Assembly (NCBI GenBank): GCA_024277915.1
Contig: JAJRUG010000128.1
Location: 30,711 to 94,710, forward strand
Direction: 5' to 3'
Length of the DNA: 64,000 bases
Origin: Gammaproteobacteria bacterium
Lineage (GTDB): Bacteria > Pseudomonadota > Gammaproteobacteria > Steroidobacterales > GCA-2729495
The translations under genes and the position numbers were made by a program. Positions 26,740 through 37,317 of this stretch are shown in pieces. Under the pieces are notes generated by a model, which did no database searches, was not told the DNA's origin, and was given only the letters and a program-made list of their open reading frames with translations. Position 1 is the first letter of the stretch. The number at the start of each line of letters is the position of its first letter.

Positions 26740-26904
26740 ATGAAAAGACATATGTGCCTGGTTTGCGGGTTTATATTCGATGAGGCCAAGGGAGCACCCG
26801 AACATGGCATTGCACCCGGGACTTGCTGGGAAGACGTGCCCCTGTCATGGAGATGCCCTGACTGTGGTGCCGGGAAAGAGGATTTCGAGCCAGCTGATGC
26901 TTGA
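26740..26904 (+). CDS. Rubredoxin
   Basis: 54 residues. Small iron-sulfur electron carrier with the four iron-ligand cysteines Cys6/Cys9 (CLVCG) and Cys39/Cys42 (CPDCG), plus the conserved FDEAKG and [15 protein letters not shown] segments. Length is typical. It begins 10 bp after the macro-domain stop, so it is probably the third gene of the mpl operon. The electron acceptor is unknown; no alkane hydroxylase or rubredoxin reductase gene is nearby. Confidence 0.93.
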   Translation: MKRHMCLVCGFIFDEAKGAPEHGIAPGTCWEDVPLSWRCPDCGAGKEDFEPADA

Positions 26905-26955
26905 TTCTGCAATCAGCGTCCGTTAGTACGCTCAGGAAAATCCAAAATTTGTGTT

Positions 26956-27137
26956 GATGTCAGAGGACAGGTAGCTGGTACGCCTTTCCAGCGGAGTAAA
27001 GCGGACCGAAGGGAGCCATCCGCAGGAAAGGCGTACCAGCTACCTGTCCTCGGGGTTTACCGCCAATCTTGTCGTTTGCCCGTCTCACCTCGCTTGAATG
27101 GTCGTGCCCTTCACTCGGCCTCATCTGCCCGATCCCC
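26956..27137 (+). repeat. Convergent palindromic element, copy C (complete)
   Basis: gatgtcagagg (26956-26966), left arm 26967-26989, 35-nt core 26990-27024 (one substitution from copy B), right arm 27025-27047, cctcggggtttaccgcc from 27048, and tail from ttgaatggtcgtgccc at 27094 to cccgatcccc. The arms are perfectly complementary but differ from copy B at 9 of 23 positions, each compensated on the other side. Lies between converging rubredoxin and traB-like genes. Confidence 0.9.
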
Positions 27138-28009
27138 TAACGCTGAATCTGTTTCGACGGGTATCCCGCTTTGTCCAGCATCGCCAGTACACTGTCTTTT
27201 CCGACCAGATGCCCGGTACCCACCACGATCAGATAATCATCCGAATCCTTGGTGAGTTGAGAGATAATTTTAGTCCAGTTGCGATTGCGATCAACCAGCA
27301 TGCGTTGATAGAGTTCGGGTTGTTCCGCCATCGTGTCAATGATCAGGGATTCCAATGCCCTGGTATTGCCCGACTTCCACGCAGTGATCATATTGGCAAC
27401 CATTTCCTCTACTTCACCTGCCTCATCAAGAGTCGCCAGAAGAAAATCCCTCTGTGCACTGATTGACATTCCATCCATTACGCCGAGTTGATACTCCAGG
27501 GTTTCAAGCCCGCGAATCTCTTTCCTGTCCTGCATGGCGCGTGCAGCAAGCCGGGAGTCCACACCGAAGTTCGGGTCAAAGCCGAGTTGCATCAGTGTCA
27601 ACTGAGTGACAACAATGGCTCCATACCAGGGCTCGAACGCATCGAGTATCGCCATGCTGATATTGATTTCAGCGGCCATTTTGCTCGCCCTGTCATAGGC
27701 AGCCGCTCCCAGCATGTCTTTAAGCTGTTTGCCATCCGGATCCGCGGCGAGTTGCATAATAGCCAGCTGTGCCTGCATTGGATCCATGTCGTCCAGATCA
27801 ATTTCCATTATCAGGGTGTCAGAGTTACGGTAGGCTTCGTCAATTTTGCTTGCCAGAGGATAGTCATCTGCCCGCAGGTAATGCACCGAGCCGAGCAACA
27901 TGATGCGATTTTTCGTGCCCTGTAGTTCCCACAAAGCCAGTGCATCTGACTGAGCAAACCCTGATACGAGAACAAAGACCAGTACAATAAGCAATTTCAG
28001 TCGAGTCAT
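27137..28009 (-). CDS. TraB/GumN family protein
   Basis: 290 residues with a signal peptide (about 1-24). The TraB/GumN fold is recognised by LLGSVHYLRADDYPL near residue 38, IMEIDLDD near 70, and GTGHLVGKDSVLAML near the C terminus. These are putative metal-dependent hydrolases or proteases related to Tiki proteins; the bacterial function is not established. GSVH and GTGH are the two conserved motifs expected to bind metal. 55 bp downstream of cpdA on the same strand, possibly the last gene of the metK operon. Confidence 0.85.
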   Translation of the reverse strand: MTRLKLLIVLVFVLVSGFAQSDALALWELQGTKNRIMLLGSVHYLRADDYPLASKIDEAYRNSDTLIMEIDLDDMDPMQAQLAIMQLAADPDGKQLKDMLGAAAYDRASKMAAEINISMAILDAFEPWYGAIVVTQLTLMQLGFDPNFGVDSRLAARAMQDRKEIRGLETLEYQLGVMDGMSISAQRDFLLATLDEAGEVEEMVANMITAWKSGNTRALESLIIDTMAEQPELYQRMLVDRNRNWTKIISQLTKDSDDYLIVVGTGHLVGKDSVLAMLDKAGYPSKQIQR

Positions 28010-28064
28010 TTCGAATTACTCCGATTACTATTCCGGAAATTGTTCCGGGTTATTGCTTCAGAAA

Positions 28065-28823
28065 CTATTCAAGCCAGATAACTTCAGTGTCAATAGAGCC
28101 ATTGGCGTGAAGATTCAGCCAGCGAAAGCCCGGTGGCCGATTGTCGACCGCGAAGTCGTCGCTATTGGGCAGGAACTGCGAGCAGGTGGATGGTGTGCTC
28201 ATCAGTCGAATGCCCTTGCGACTGCGATCAGACGCCTGGTGTACATGTCCCCATAGCAACCCCCGGACCTGGGGATTGCTGTCGACGATTGTCATGAGCT
28301 GATCTTTGTTTCGCAGGCCAACGCCATCCAGCCACCGGCTGCCCATGTGGACAGGCTGGTGATGGAGGCTGATCAGTACATGCTGATTGGCACAATCTGC
28401 CAGGGAATGGCGCAGGAACGCAAGCTCACTTTCCGGAAGCCGGCCACCGTCGTCCCCGGCAATGAAGCTGTTGAGCAGGATCAGGCGCCAGGATCCCAGT
28501 GAGGCAACACCACATAACTGGAAAGGGACTGTCTGCAATACATTTTCCATTATCTCCGGTGCATCGTGGTTGCCCGGCAAACAATAGACAGGTACATCCA
28601 GTCGTTCCAGGCTTTTACGGAACAACAGGTACCCGGCAAGCGTTTCATCCTGCACCAGATCGCCGGTTGCCAGCACGGCATCCGGCGGGTTCGGGTCGGC
28701 CAACACCCGGTCAATGACCGCGCAAAATGTCTCATAGGTCACTACACCGCGCATTCTGCTCTCGATGTGAGCATGCAGGTGTGGGTCAGTGATATGCAGC
28801 AGTCTTACAGACTCAGCCGGCAT
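28065..28823 (-). CDS. cpdA: 3',5'-cyclic-AMP phosphodiesterase
   Basis: 252 residues, class III (metallophosphoesterase) cAMP phosphodiesterase. Dimetal ligands are in HITDPHLH (residue 10 on), ATGDLVQDE, LPGNHDAP, SLHHQPVHMGS and LLWGHVHQAS. Length and motif order fit CpdA. It starts 8 bp after the ahcY stop, so it is cotranscribed with the SAM-cycle genes rather than with nudF/parE as in enterobacteria. Confidence 0.9.
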   Translation of the reverse strand: MPAESVRLLHITDPHLHAHIESRMRGVVTYETFCAVIDRVLADPNPPDAVLATGDLVQDETLAGYLLFRKSLERLDVPVYCLPGNHDAPEIMENVLQTVPFQLCGVASLGSWRLILLNSFIAGDDGGRLPESELAFLRHSLADCANQHVLISLHHQPVHMGSRWLDGVGLRNKDQLMTIVDSNPQVRGLLWGHVHQASDRSRKGIRLMSTPSTCSQFLPNSDDFAVDNRPPGFRWLNLHANGSIDTEVIWLE

Positions 28824-28831
28824 TGCTCGAC

Positions 28832-30145
28832 TCAGTAGCGGTAGTAGTCTGGTTTGTAGGGTCCGTCAACGGGTACACCGATGTAGTCAGCCTGCTTCTG
28901 GCTAAGCTTGGTCAGGTTTGCGCCAAGTTTTCCAAGGTGCAGTCGGGCCACCTTCTCGTCAAGATACTTGGGCAGTACATACACTTTTCGCTCGTAATTA
29001 TCGGGTTTTTGCCACAGCTCAATCTGCGCAAGTACCTGATTGGTAAACGAACTCGACATGACAAAACTCGGATGTCCGGTGGCACAGCCAAGATTGACCA
29101 GGCGGCCTTCCGCCAAAAGGATAATTCGTTTGCCGTCCGGGAAGATGATGTGATCCACCTGTGGCTTGATGTTCTCCCACGTGTGCTGCTGGAGGCCGGC
29201 CACATCGATTTCACTGTCGAAGTGGCCGATATTACAGACGATCGCCTGATCAGGCATTCTTGCCATGTGATCGTGATCAATCACATGGTGGTTGCCGGTC
29301 GCGGTGACAAAAATATTTGCCTGAGAGCAGGCGTCATCAACGGTGACTACCCGGTAACCTTCCATGGCGGCCTGCAGCGCACAAATCGGATCGATTTCTG
29401 CAACCCATACTGTCGCTCCCAGACCACGCAGTGACTGTGCGCAACCCTTGCCGACATCGCCATAACCGATCACAAGAGCAATCTTGCCGGCGATCATCAC
29501 ATCTGTTGCTCGCTTGATCCCATCGACCAGCGATTCACGGCAGCCATAGAGGTTGTCGAATTTCGATTTGGTGACCGAGTCGTTGACATTAATGGCAGGA
29601 CACATCAATGACTGATCCTTTTCCATGTCATACAAACGACTGACACCCGTGGTCGTTTCTTCGGACAGGCCGCGAACATTTTTCATGATTTCCGGATATT
29701 TCTCATGCATGACAGCTGTCAGATCACCGCCGTCATCCAGCAGCATATTGGGTTGCCAGCCGCCCGGGCCATTAATGGTCTGCTCTACACACCACCAGTA
29801 CTCTTCTTCGGTTTCCCCTTTCCAGGCAAACACAGGAACACCGCTCGCAGCAATCGCAGCAGCAGCATGATCCTGGGTGGAGAAGATGTTGCATGATGAC
29901 CAACGGACTTCAGCGCCGAGTGCCACGAGGGTTTCGATGAGCACCGCTGTCTGGATGGTCATGTGCAGGCACCCGACAATGCGGGCATCTTTCAATGGGG
30001 CTGCTGCGCCATATTCTTCGCGCAATGCCATCAGCCCCGGCATTTCTGTTTCGGCAATGGCTATTTCCTTTCGCCCCCAATCCGCTAGTGAGATATCGGC
30101 GACTTTGTAGTCCTGATCGGGCGTTACTGCTGCTTCTGTATTCAT
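28832..30145 (-). CDS. ahcY: Adenosylhomocysteinase
   Basis: 437 residues, standard for bacteria. NAD-dependent hydrolysis of S-adenosylhomocysteine to homocysteine and adenosine, which removes the product inhibitor of methyltransferases. Conserved blocks: [19 protein letters not shown] near the N terminus, [20 protein letters not shown] segment ([15 protein letters not shown]), the NAD loop [12 protein letters not shown], and the C-terminal PDYYRY. 52 bp downstream of metK; no SAH riboswitch is visible in that gap. Confidence 0.97.
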   Translation of the reverse strand: MNTEAAVTPDQDYKVADISLADWGRKEIAIAETEMPGLMALREEYGAAAPLKDARIVGCLHMTIQTAVLIETLVALGAEVRWSSCNIFSTQDHAAAAIAASGVPVFAWKGETEEEYWWCVEQTINGPGGWQPNMLLDDGGDLTAVMHEKYPEIMKNVRGLSEETTTGVSRLYDMEKDQSLMCPAINVNDSVTKSKFDNLYGCRESLVDGIKRATDVMIAGKIALVIGYGDVGKGCAQSLRGLGATVWVAEIDPICALQAAMEGYRVVTVDDACSQANIFVTATGNHHVIDHDHMARMPDQAIVCNIGHFDSEIDVAGLQQHTWENIKPQVDHIIFPDGKRIILLAEGRLVNLGCATGHPSFVMSSSFTNQVLAQIELWQKPDNYERKVYVLPKYLDEKVARLHLGKLGANLTKLSQKQADYIGVPVDGPYKPDYYRY

Positions 30146-30197
30146 TATCTGATTCCTGTGGTGTATCTGAATATTCCGAAATTAATTATTTAGAGTG

Positions 30198-31364
30198 TCA
30201 GACTGCGGCGTCCGCACTTAGCGCTTCGGCCCGATCCGTCTTTTCCCAGGTAAAGCCCGGCTCTTCTCGACCGAAATGCCCGTATGCCGCTGTCGGTCGG
30301 TAGATAGGCCTGATCAGGTCAAGCATCTCCATTATTCCAAAGGGTGTGAGGTCGAAATGCCTCTTCACCAGTTCGGTTAATTCATGTTCTGAGATCTTGC
30401 CGGTACCAAAGGTATCGACTGCAATCGAGGTAGGTTTCTTGACGCCGATTGCATAGGAAACCTGAACTTCGCAGCGGTCGGCAAGGCCGGCTGCAACAAT
30501 ATTCTTGGCAACATAGCGGCTTGCATAGGCAGCTGACCGGTCGACCTTGGAGGGGTCTTTGCCCGAGAAGGCGCCACCGCCGTGGCGAGCCATGCCGCCA
30601 TAGGTATCGACGATGATTTTGCGTCCAGTAACACCGCAGTCACCCATCGGGCCGCCAATCTCGAATCTGCCGGTTGGATTGATGTGAATATTCTCGTCTT
30701 TCACTTTGCTGAGCCACTCTTCCGGCAGTATGGGTTTAATGATGCACTCCATCACGCCTTCCCTGAGATCTTTGTAATCGACTTCGGGAGCATGCTGGGT
30801 GGATAACACGATGGCGTCAATGCCGATGGGCTTGCCGTCCTGATAGATCATGGTGACCTGACTTTTGGCATCCGGTCGCAGCCAGGCGAGTTCACCGTTC
30901 TTGCGGGCATCAGCCTGACGTTTTACCAGCCGGTGTGAGTAGGTGATCGGTGCGGGCATGAGCACATCGGTTTCATTGCTGGCATAACCGAACATCATTC
31001 CCTGATCCCCGGCACCCTGCTCGCGCGGATCATCGCGATCCACTCCCTGGGAAATATGCGGTGATTGTTTGCCAATCGCATTGAGCACGCCACAGGCATT
31101 GCCGTCGAAGCCCAGCTCCGAGCAATCGTAGCCGATATCCACGATGACCTGGCGAACCAGGGCTTCCAGATCAATCCAGGCTGACGTTGTAACCTCTCCG
31201 GCGATGATCACGAACCCGGTCTTCAACAGGGTTTCTACCGCGACCCGGGCGTCGGGATCTTCCGAAATAATTGCATCGAGGATGGCATCCGAAACCTGAT
31301 CGGCCATCTTGTCTGGATGTCCTTCAGAGACGGATTCGGATGTGAACAGATTCTGATCTACCAT
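30198..31364 (-). CDS. metK: S-adenosylmethionine synthetase
   Basis: 388 residues from the ATG at 31364 ([12 protein letters not shown]). Makes SAM from methionine and ATP. Signature motifs: [27 protein letters not shown] and [19 protein letters not shown]. The open frame extends 47 codons upstream, but those residues have no family similarity. First gene of metK-ahcY-cpdA. A TATAAT-like -10 on the minus strand lies at 31408-31413. Confidence 0.97.
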   Translation of the reverse strand: MVDQNLFTSESVSEGHPDKMADQVSDAILDAIISEDPDARVAVETLLKTGFVIIAGEVTTSAWIDLEALVRQVIVDIGYDCSELGFDGNACGVLNAIGKQSPHISQGVDRDDPREQGAGDQGMMFGYASNETDVLMPAPITYSHRLVKRQADARKNGELAWLRPDAKSQVTMIYQDGKPIGIDAIVLSTQHAPEVDYKDLREGVMECIIKPILPEEWLSKVKDENIHINPTGRFEIGGPMGDCGVTGRKIIVDTYGGMARHGGGAFSGKDPSKVDRSAAYASRYVAKNIVAAGLADRCEVQVSYAIGVKKPTSIAVDTFGTGKISEHELTELVKRHFDLTPFGIMEMLDLIRPIYRPTAAYGHFGREEPGFTWEKTDRAEALSADAAV

Positions 31365-31407
31365 GTATTTACCTGTTGATTTGTGGGTCGGAGTATAAAA
31401 GCCGCTT

Positions 31408-31438
31408 ATTATAACGGCAGATGGTGGTGTGCTGTCGA
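31408..31438 (-). promoter_or_regulatory. Possible metK promoter
   Basis: Minus strand: TCGACA (31433-31438) as -35, 19-bp spacer, TATAAT (31408-31413) as -10, about 45 bp from the metK start. The spacer is long, so confidence is low. Confidence 0.35.
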
Positions 31439-31556
31439 TGCTCAGGTCACATTCTGTTGCCGGGGCACCCGGAATACGCGACAATGCGCGGCTCCAATTC
31501 ATCAAATAATCACTCTATCATTTGCCGGCGTCAGACTTTTTGGACACGCTACAGAC

Positions 31557-33587
31557 ATGACAACACAAGCTTCATCCGAGACCTCCAGGCCTGCCCGCAG
31601 AGAACTTGCCAATGCTATCCGCGCCCTGGCGATGGATGCAGTCCAACAGGCGAATTCAGGACATCCTGGCATGCCGATGGGTATGGCGGACATTGCAGAG
31701 GTCTTGTGGAATGACTTCATGCAACATAATCCATCCAATCCCGAATGGCCCAACCGGGACCGGTTTGTGTTGTCGAATGGCCATGGGTCCATGCTGCTGT
31801 ATGCCACGGCACATCTGTCCGGCTATGCGCTGGGCATGGATGAAATTCGCAATTTTCGCCAACTGGGTGCGCGCACTGCCGGTCATCCGGAACGAGACCA
31901 CGCTATCGGCATCGAAACAACCACCGGCCCGCTCGGGCAGGGTATCGCCAATGCTGTGGGCATGGCGCTGGCCGAGAAAATTCTTGCAGCCCGGTTTAAC
32001 CGGCCTGATTTTCCGATTGTTGATCATCATACTTACGTGTTTCTGGGTGATGGTTGCATGATGGAGGGGATTTCCCACGAGGTCTGCTCACTGGCGGGGA
32101 CACTGGGTCTGGGGAAATTGATCTGTCTCTACGATGACAACAGTATTTCCATTGATGGCGGAACCAGTGGCTGGTTCACTGATGATACGCCAGAGCGGTT
32201 CAGGGCCTACGGATGGCAGGTGATTCCCGAGGTTGATGGTCACGATGCTGCCGCGCTCCATGATGCGATCACCGAGGCGCGCAAAAACACCGATCAGCCA
32301 GCGCTGATCTGCTGCAAGACAGTCATTGGTTTCGGGTCGCCGAAGCTTCAGGGTACTGCGGCTACCCATGGCGCACCTCTTGGTGCCGAAGAAATCGCTG
32401 CGGTACGAGCCGAGCTGAACTGGTCGTCACCACCTTTCGAGATTCCACAGGAGATAGCTGCGGCATGGGATGCCCGGGAAGCAGGTGCCGGCCATGAGCA
32501 GCAATGGCAAACCCTTATGGACGCCTATACGGAAACCTGGCCGGAACTGGCGGCAGAATTTCATCGCCGTGTTAAAGGAGATCTGCCGGAAGGGTGGTCA
32601 ACACACGCGGATGCAGCGATCAAAGCGGCAGCACAGGAGGGAGCCAGTATCGCGACACGCAAGGCTTCTCTGGGTGCGCTGAATGCTTTAGCAGCCGAAC
32701 TGCCTGAACTGGTGGGCGGATCAGCCGACCTGACCGGATCAAACCTGACCCGGCATTCCACATCTGTGCCGGTGAGTGCTGAAGATGCTGATGGCAATTA
32801 CCTGTATTTCGGGGTTCGGGAATTCGGCATGGTAGCGATCCTGAATGGACTGACGCTGCATGGCGGCTTCATTCCCTATGGTGGCACCTTTCTCACTTTT
32901 GCCGACTATGCGCGCAATGCGTTGCGCATGGCTGCTTTGATGCAAATACAAAATATCTCGGTGTTTACCCATGACTCGATAGGTCTGGGCGAAGACGGGC
33001 CTACCCATCAGCCGGTGGAGCATGTCGCCAGTCTGCAGGTAATGCCCAATATGTGCGTATGGCGTCCCTGCGATGCGGTTGAAACGATGGTTGCGTGGCG
33101 TGATGCGATTGAACGGCGTGACGGGCCAACCAGCCTGATTCTGACCCGGCAGACATTGCCGCATCAGCAGCGAACGGATGAGCAGCTGGCACAGATCGCC
33201 CGCGGTGGCTATGTATTACATGGCTCGGGAACCCCTCACCTGATACTGATGGCGACGGGCTCGGAAGTGGCGGTTGCCATGAATGCAGCAAAGCTCCTGG
33301 AATCCGGTGGCCGTTCCGTACGGGTAGTGTCCATGCCGAGTGTTTCACTATTTCTGAAACAGGATGCCGAATACCAGGAGGCTGTTTTGCCGTCTTCGGT
33401 AAAATGCCGGGTTGCAATAGAAGCGGGCGCTACCGGTCTTTGGTACCGGCTGACCGGGCTTGAGGGCCGGGTGATCGGAATGGATTGTTTCGGCGAGTCA
33501 GCGCCGGCACCACAGCTTTTCGAGAAATTCGGGTTTACAGCAGAGCAGGTAGCTGAAGTGGCTGCAGAGTGCTTTGCCGGTTTTTGA
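31557..33587 (+). CDS. tkt: Transketolase
   Basis: 676 residues from ATG 31557. Thiamine-diphosphate enzyme of the pentose phosphate pathway. Seen: [15 protein letters not shown] near the N terminus, [12 protein letters not shown], the ThDP/Mg motif GDGCMMEG.. ending in DDN, and [14 protein letters not shown] in the pyrimidine domain. The open frame continues upstream to 31383 without homology. First gene of tkt-gap-pgk-pyk, divergent from metK. Confidence 0.97.
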   Translation: MTTQASSETSRPARRELANAIRALAMDAVQQANSGHPGMPMGMADIAEVLWNDFMQHNPSNPEWPNRDRFVLSNGHGSMLLYATAHLSGYALGMDEIRNFRQLGARTAGHPERDHAIGIETTTGPLGQGIANAVGMALAEKILAARFNRPDFPIVDHHTYVFLGDGCMMEGISHEVCSLAGTLGLGKLICLYDDNSISIDGGTSGWFTDDTPERFRAYGWQVIPEVDGHDAAALHDAITEARKNTDQPALICCKTVIGFGSPKLQGTAATHGAPLGAEEIAAVRAELNWSSPPFEIPQEIAAAWDAREAGAGHEQQWQTLMDAYTETWPELAAEFHRRVKGDLPEGWSTHADAAIKAAAQEGASIATRKASLGALNALAAELPELVGGSADLTGSNLTRHSTSVPVSAEDADGNYLYFGVREFGMVAILNGLTLHGGFIPYGGTFLTFADYARNALRMAALMQIQNISVFTHDSIGLGEDGPTHQPVEHVASLQVMPNMCVWRPCDAVETMVAWRDAIERRDGPTSLILTRQTLPHQQRTDEQLAQIARGGYVLHGSGTPHLILMATGSEVAVAMNAAKLLESGGRSVRVVSMPSVSLFLKQDAEYQEAVLPSSVKCRVAIEAGATGLWYRLTGLEGRVIGMDCFGESAPAPQLFEKFGFTAEQVAEVAAECFAGF

Positions 33588-33600
33588 AGGAGAACAGAAA

Positions 33601-34614
33601 ATGTCAGTAAAGATTGCGATCAACGGATATGGCCGTATCGGGCGAAACATACTCAGAGCACTCTACGAATCCGGCCGTAACAATGAGATCACTATCGTGG
33701 CCATCAACGATCTGGGTGATGCCCAGACCAATGCGCACCTGACCCGGTACGATACGGCGCATGGCCCGTTTCCGGGTGAGGTGAGTGTCGAAGGCGATTC
33801 ACTGGTGGTCAACGGCGACCATATTCGTGTGCTTGCCGAACGTAACCCGGAAGAGTTGCCATGGGCTGAGCTTGGTATTGATGTGGTCATGGAATGTACC
33901 GGCTTTTTTGCCAATAAGGAGAAGGCTTCCGCTCATCTGAGAGGTGGTGCAAAAAAAGTGGTGATTTCCGCTCCTGCCGGAAAAGACATCGATGCAACCA
34001 TTGTTTATGGTGTGAATCATCAGATTCTGACTGCGGATCACCAGATTATTTCCAATGCATCTTGCACGACCAACTGCCTGACGCCTCTTATCAAGCCATT
34101 GCACGAAAAAATCGGCCTTGTGCAAGGCGTGATGAACACGATCCATTCCTATACCAACGATCAGGTACTGACAGATGTCTATCACTCTGATCTTCGTCGG
34201 GCACGTTCGGCAACGATGTCGATGATTCCAACCAAAACCGGTGCCGCGGCAGCAGTCGGACTGGTCATGCCTGAACTTGATGGCAAGCTGGACGGTTTCT
34301 CGGTTCGGGTACCGACCATCAACGTTTCTCTGGTCGATTTGACCTTTGATGCCAGACGGGCAACCAGTGTTGATGAAATCAATGACATCATGCGCGCAGC
34401 AAGTGAAGGTGAGCTGAAAGGTGTGCTTGACTACAACGACGGGCCGCTGGTCTCGGTGGACTTCAACCACAACCCTGCCTCGTCAACGTACGATGCCACC
34501 ATGACCAAGGTGTTGGGTGGCACACTGGTGAAAGTCTGCGCCTGGTATGACAACGAGTGGGGCTTCTCCAACCGTATGCTGGATACGACTTTGGCACTGA
34601 TCAACGCCAAATAG
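33601..34614 (+). CDS. gap: Type I glyceraldehyde-3-phosphate dehydrogenase
   Basis: 337 residues. NAD-binding [11 protein letters not shown] at the N terminus and active-site [10 protein letters not shown] with the catalytic Cys; [14 protein letters not shown] at the C terminus. The start at 33601 is fixed by GAAGGAGAACAG just upstream, which overlaps the end of tkt. Whether it is the glycolytic GapA or erythrose-4-phosphate dehydrogenase (Epd), often linked to tkt-pgk, is settled for neither by inspection; the SCTTNC motif is shared. I favour glycolytic GAPDH because it is the only one in the operon. Confidence 0.93.
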   Translation: MSVKIAINGYGRIGRNILRALYESGRNNEITIVAINDLGDAQTNAHLTRYDTAHGPFPGEVSVEGDSLVVNGDHIRVLAERNPEELPWAELGIDVVMECTGFFANKEKASAHLRGGAKKVVISAPAGKDIDATIVYGVNHQILTADHQIISNASCTTNCLTPLIKPLHEKIGLVQGVMNTIHSYTNDQVLTDVYHSDLRRARSATMSMIPTKTGAAAAVGLVMPELDGKLDGFSVRVPTINVSLVDLTFDARRATSVDEINDIMRAASEGELKGVLDYNDGPLVSVDFNHNPASSTYDATMTKVLGGTLVKVCAWYDNEWGFSNRMLDTTLALINAK

Positions 34615-34618
34615 CTTC

Positions 34619-35806
34619 ATGCAGTTTCTGAGCATGTCGAATCTCGCGCTGGCCGGCCAGCGCGTGATGATTCGTCTTGACCTCAATGTGCCGCTCAAGG
34701 ACGGGGTGGTCGTCAGCGATACTCGCATCAGGGCCGCGATGCCAACGATAAAAATGGCGCTTGATGCCGGTGCTGCTGTCATCCTGCTGTCACACCTGGG
34801 CCGGCCGGTTGAAGGTGAATTTGATCAGCAGTTCTCGCTGCAGCCGATCGCGGGCTATCTGGCAGGTCTTCTGGATCGAGAGGTGCCGTTAGTCAGGGAC
34901 TGGTTATCAGGCGTATCGGTTGCTGCCGGTGAAGTCGTACTCTGTGAAAATGTACGGTTTAACTCCGGTGAGAAAGCCAATAGCGAATTGCTATCCAGAA
35001 AGATGGCCGGCCTCTGTGATGTGTTTGTAATGGATGCCTTCGGCACGGCGCATCGGGCTCAGGCGAGTACCCATGGGGTAGCGAAGTACGCACCGGTTGC
35101 GTGTGCAGGGCCGCTGCTGGTTGCGGAGCTGGATGCTTTGGGCAAGGCGCTGAAAAACCCTGCCAGACCGGTCGTTGCCATTGTCGGTGGCTCCAAAGTG
35201 TCGAGCAAACTGACGGTCCTGAAAACCCTGGCTGCCAGGGTGGATTGCCTGATTGTGGGTGGTGGAATTGCGAATACTTTTATAGCGGCGGCGGGGCATC
35301 CCATTGGCAAGTCCCTTTTCGAGGCGGATCTGGTGGATGAGGCAAGGCAGCTGTTGTCCGGCGCGGATGGTATTGCGGAGATTCCGATACCAGAAGATGT
35401 CGTGACTGCCACCGAGTTTTCCGATCAGGCAGTTGCCTCGACACGACTTGTTGATGCGGTAGGTGCTGATGAAATGATTCTGGATATCGGTGCATCGACG
35501 GCCAGGCGATTCGCCAATATTCTCGCTCAGGCTGGTACCATCGTCTGGAATGGCCCGGTGGGGGTTTTTGAAATAGATCAGTTTGCTGAGGGCACACGGC
35601 GTATCGGTGAAGCAGTGGCTGCCAGTCCGGCATTCAGTATCGCGGGTGGTGGAGACACACTTGCCGCGCTGGAAAAATATTCATTGAGTGATCGAATGTC
35701 TTACATTTCCACCGGCGGTGGCGCTTTTCTGGAGTATCTTGAGGGGAAAAAGCTGCCGGCCGTAGCAATGCTCGAAGAGCGAAATACCGGGTCAGTGGTA
35801 AGCTAG
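34619..35806 (+). CDS. pgk: Phosphoglycerate kinase
   Basis: 395 residues. Transfers phosphate from 1,3-bisphosphoglycerate to ADP. Substrate motif [11 protein letters not shown] near residue 20, HLGRP near 60, and the nucleotide-loop GGGDTLAAL in the C-terminal domain. The start at 34619 aligns with the MxxxxM start of E. coli Pgk; an ATG at 34634 is the alternative. Four bp after gap. Confidence 0.97.
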   Translation: MQFLSMSNLALAGQRVMIRLDLNVPLKDGVVVSDTRIRAAMPTIKMALDAGAAVILLSHLGRPVEGEFDQQFSLQPIAGYLAGLLDREVPLVRDWLSGVSVAAGEVVLCENVRFNSGEKANSELLSRKMAGLCDVFVMDAFGTAHRAQASTHGVAKYAPVACAGPLLVAELDALGKALKNPARPVVAIVGGSKVSSKLTVLKTLAARVDCLIVGGGIANTFIAAAGHPIGKSLFEADLVDEARQLLSGADGIAEIPIPEDVVTATEFSDQAVASTRLVDAVGADEMILDIGASTARRFANILAQAGTIVWNGPVGVFEIDQFAEGTRRIGEAVAASPAFSIAGGGDTLAALEKYSLSDRMSYISTGGGAFLEYLEGKKLPAVAMLEERNTGSVVS

Positions 35807-35877
35807 CCGGATCATTAGCACCACTGGTGCGCCAGACAGTGTTTTCTAGCAAGTCTTTATGGAGGCTCAGGGTCCTT

Positions 35878-37314
35878 ATGCGTCGAACCAAAATAATCGC
35901 CACCCTGGGGCCGGCTACCGATGACACGGCTGTTCTGACACGGTTGATCAACGCCGGGGCTGATGTCGTACGAATCAATTTTTCACACGGGTCGCTGGAG
36001 GACCACCGGCGTCAGGCGGAGCTGGTCCGCAGCATTTCCCGGGATTGCGGTAAACACGTGGCAATTCTCGGTGATCTTCAGGGGCCGAAAATCCGTATCC
36101 GGCGTTTTGTGGATGGCTCGGTGAATCTTGCCGAGGGTCAGGCATTTTTTCTGGATTCAGAATTCGATTCCGAAGGTGGAACAGATCAGGGTGTGAGTGT
36201 TGCCTATGAAAACCTGGCACAGGATGTGATTCCCGGAGACGTTCTTCTTCTTGATGATGGCCAGATTGTACTCAATGTTGATCGTATCGAGGGTTCGCGT
36301 ATCCATTGTCTGGTGTCGGTAGGCGGCCAATTGAGTACCAATAAGGGTATCAATCGCCAGGGTGGGGGGCTATCTGCCCCGGCGCTTACCGAGAAGGATC
36401 TTGAGGATATCAAGTATGCGGTAGAACTGGGTTTTGACTGGCTGGCGGTCTCATTTGTGCGAGAAGCGAAGGATGTTGAACTGGCCCGACAGCATGTCAG
36501 GGAAGCGGGTGGGGATTGCCATATTGTCGCGAAAATTGAACGCGCTGAAGCAATCGATCATCTTGAGCCTATTATCAAGGCGAGTGACGCAGTCATGGTT
36601 GCGCGCGGGGATCTCGGCGTGGAAATGGGTTACGCCGGTCTGACGGGATTGCAAAAGCGGATTATCAGAATGACCCGGTCTCTTCACAAGGTGGCAATCA
36701 CGGCTACCCAGATGATGGAGTCGATGATCCATAGCCAGTTTCCAACCAGGGCAGAGGTATCAGATGTTGCCAACGCAGTGATGGACGGTACCGATGCAGT
36801 CATGCTGTCTGCCGAGACCGCCATTGGCGAATATCCGGTAAAAGCAGTGACCGCCATGGCAGAGGTTTGCCTCGAATCTGAAACCTACCATTTCAGTTCG
36901 TCGCGCCGCTCCCGTCATCGGATGAATGACCGGTTCGAGCACGTGGATGAAGCGATCGCGATGGCCGTGATGTATACCGCAAATCACCTGGACGTTACTG
37001 CCATTATTGCATTGACCGAGTCTGGTTCTACGGCATTGTGGATGTCCCGTATCCGGTCGGACATTCCGATTTTCGCCTTTACCCGCCACGAAAGAACCCG
37101 CTGCCGGGTTGCTTTGTACCGGGGAGTTTATCCGGTTGCATTCGACGTGACTCATTCCGAGGGCAATCAAGCCTACGCGGAAATTTTTAAAGCGTTGATG
37201 GACATGGAGCAAGTCCACGAAGGTGATCTGGTGATTCTTACCAGCGGAGACAGTACTGGCGTGTCAGGGAGAACCAATGGCTTGAAGATTGTTCAGGTTG
37301 CGAAGGAATCCTAG
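35878..37314 (+). CDS. pyk: Pyruvate kinase
   Basis: 478 residues, close to PykA (type II) length. RRTKIIATLGPATDD at the N terminus, the Lys-containing IVAKIERAEAI, MVARGDLGVEM and ATQMMESMI of the active site. A C-terminal effector domain is present. ATG 35878 lies 12 nt after GGAGG; an in-frame GTG at 35827 is less likely. Fourth glycolytic gene in the operon; an aldolase gene, which often follows pgk/pyk in such operons, is absent here. Confidence 0.96.
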   Translation: MRRTKIIATLGPATDDTAVLTRLINAGADVVRINFSHGSLEDHRRQAELVRSISRDCGKHVAILGDLQGPKIRIRRFVDGSVNLAEGQAFFLDSEFDSEGGTDQGVSVAYENLAQDVIPGDVLLLDDGQIVLNVDRIEGSRIHCLVSVGGQLSTNKGINRQGGGLSAPALTEKDLEDIKYAVELGFDWLAVSFVREAKDVELARQHVREAGGDCHIVAKIERAEAIDHLEPIIKASDAVMVARGDLGVEMGYAGLTGLQKRIIRMTRSLHKVAITATQMMESMIHSQFPTRAEVSDVANAVMDGTDAVMLSAETAIGEYPVKAVTAMAEVCLESETYHFSSSRRSRHRMNDRFEHVDEAIAMAVMYTANHLDVTAIIALTESGSTALWMSRIRSDIPIFAFTRHERTRCRVALYRGVYPVAFDVTHSEGNQAYAEIFKALMDMEQVHEGDLVILTSGDSTGVSGRTNGLKIVQVAKES

Positions 37315-37317
37315 CGA

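Noticed and set aside
30146..30197. SAH riboswitch upstream of ahcY
   Set aside because: The 52-bp gap is too short and lacks the conserved helices; the metK leader also shows no SAM riboswitch pattern I recognise.
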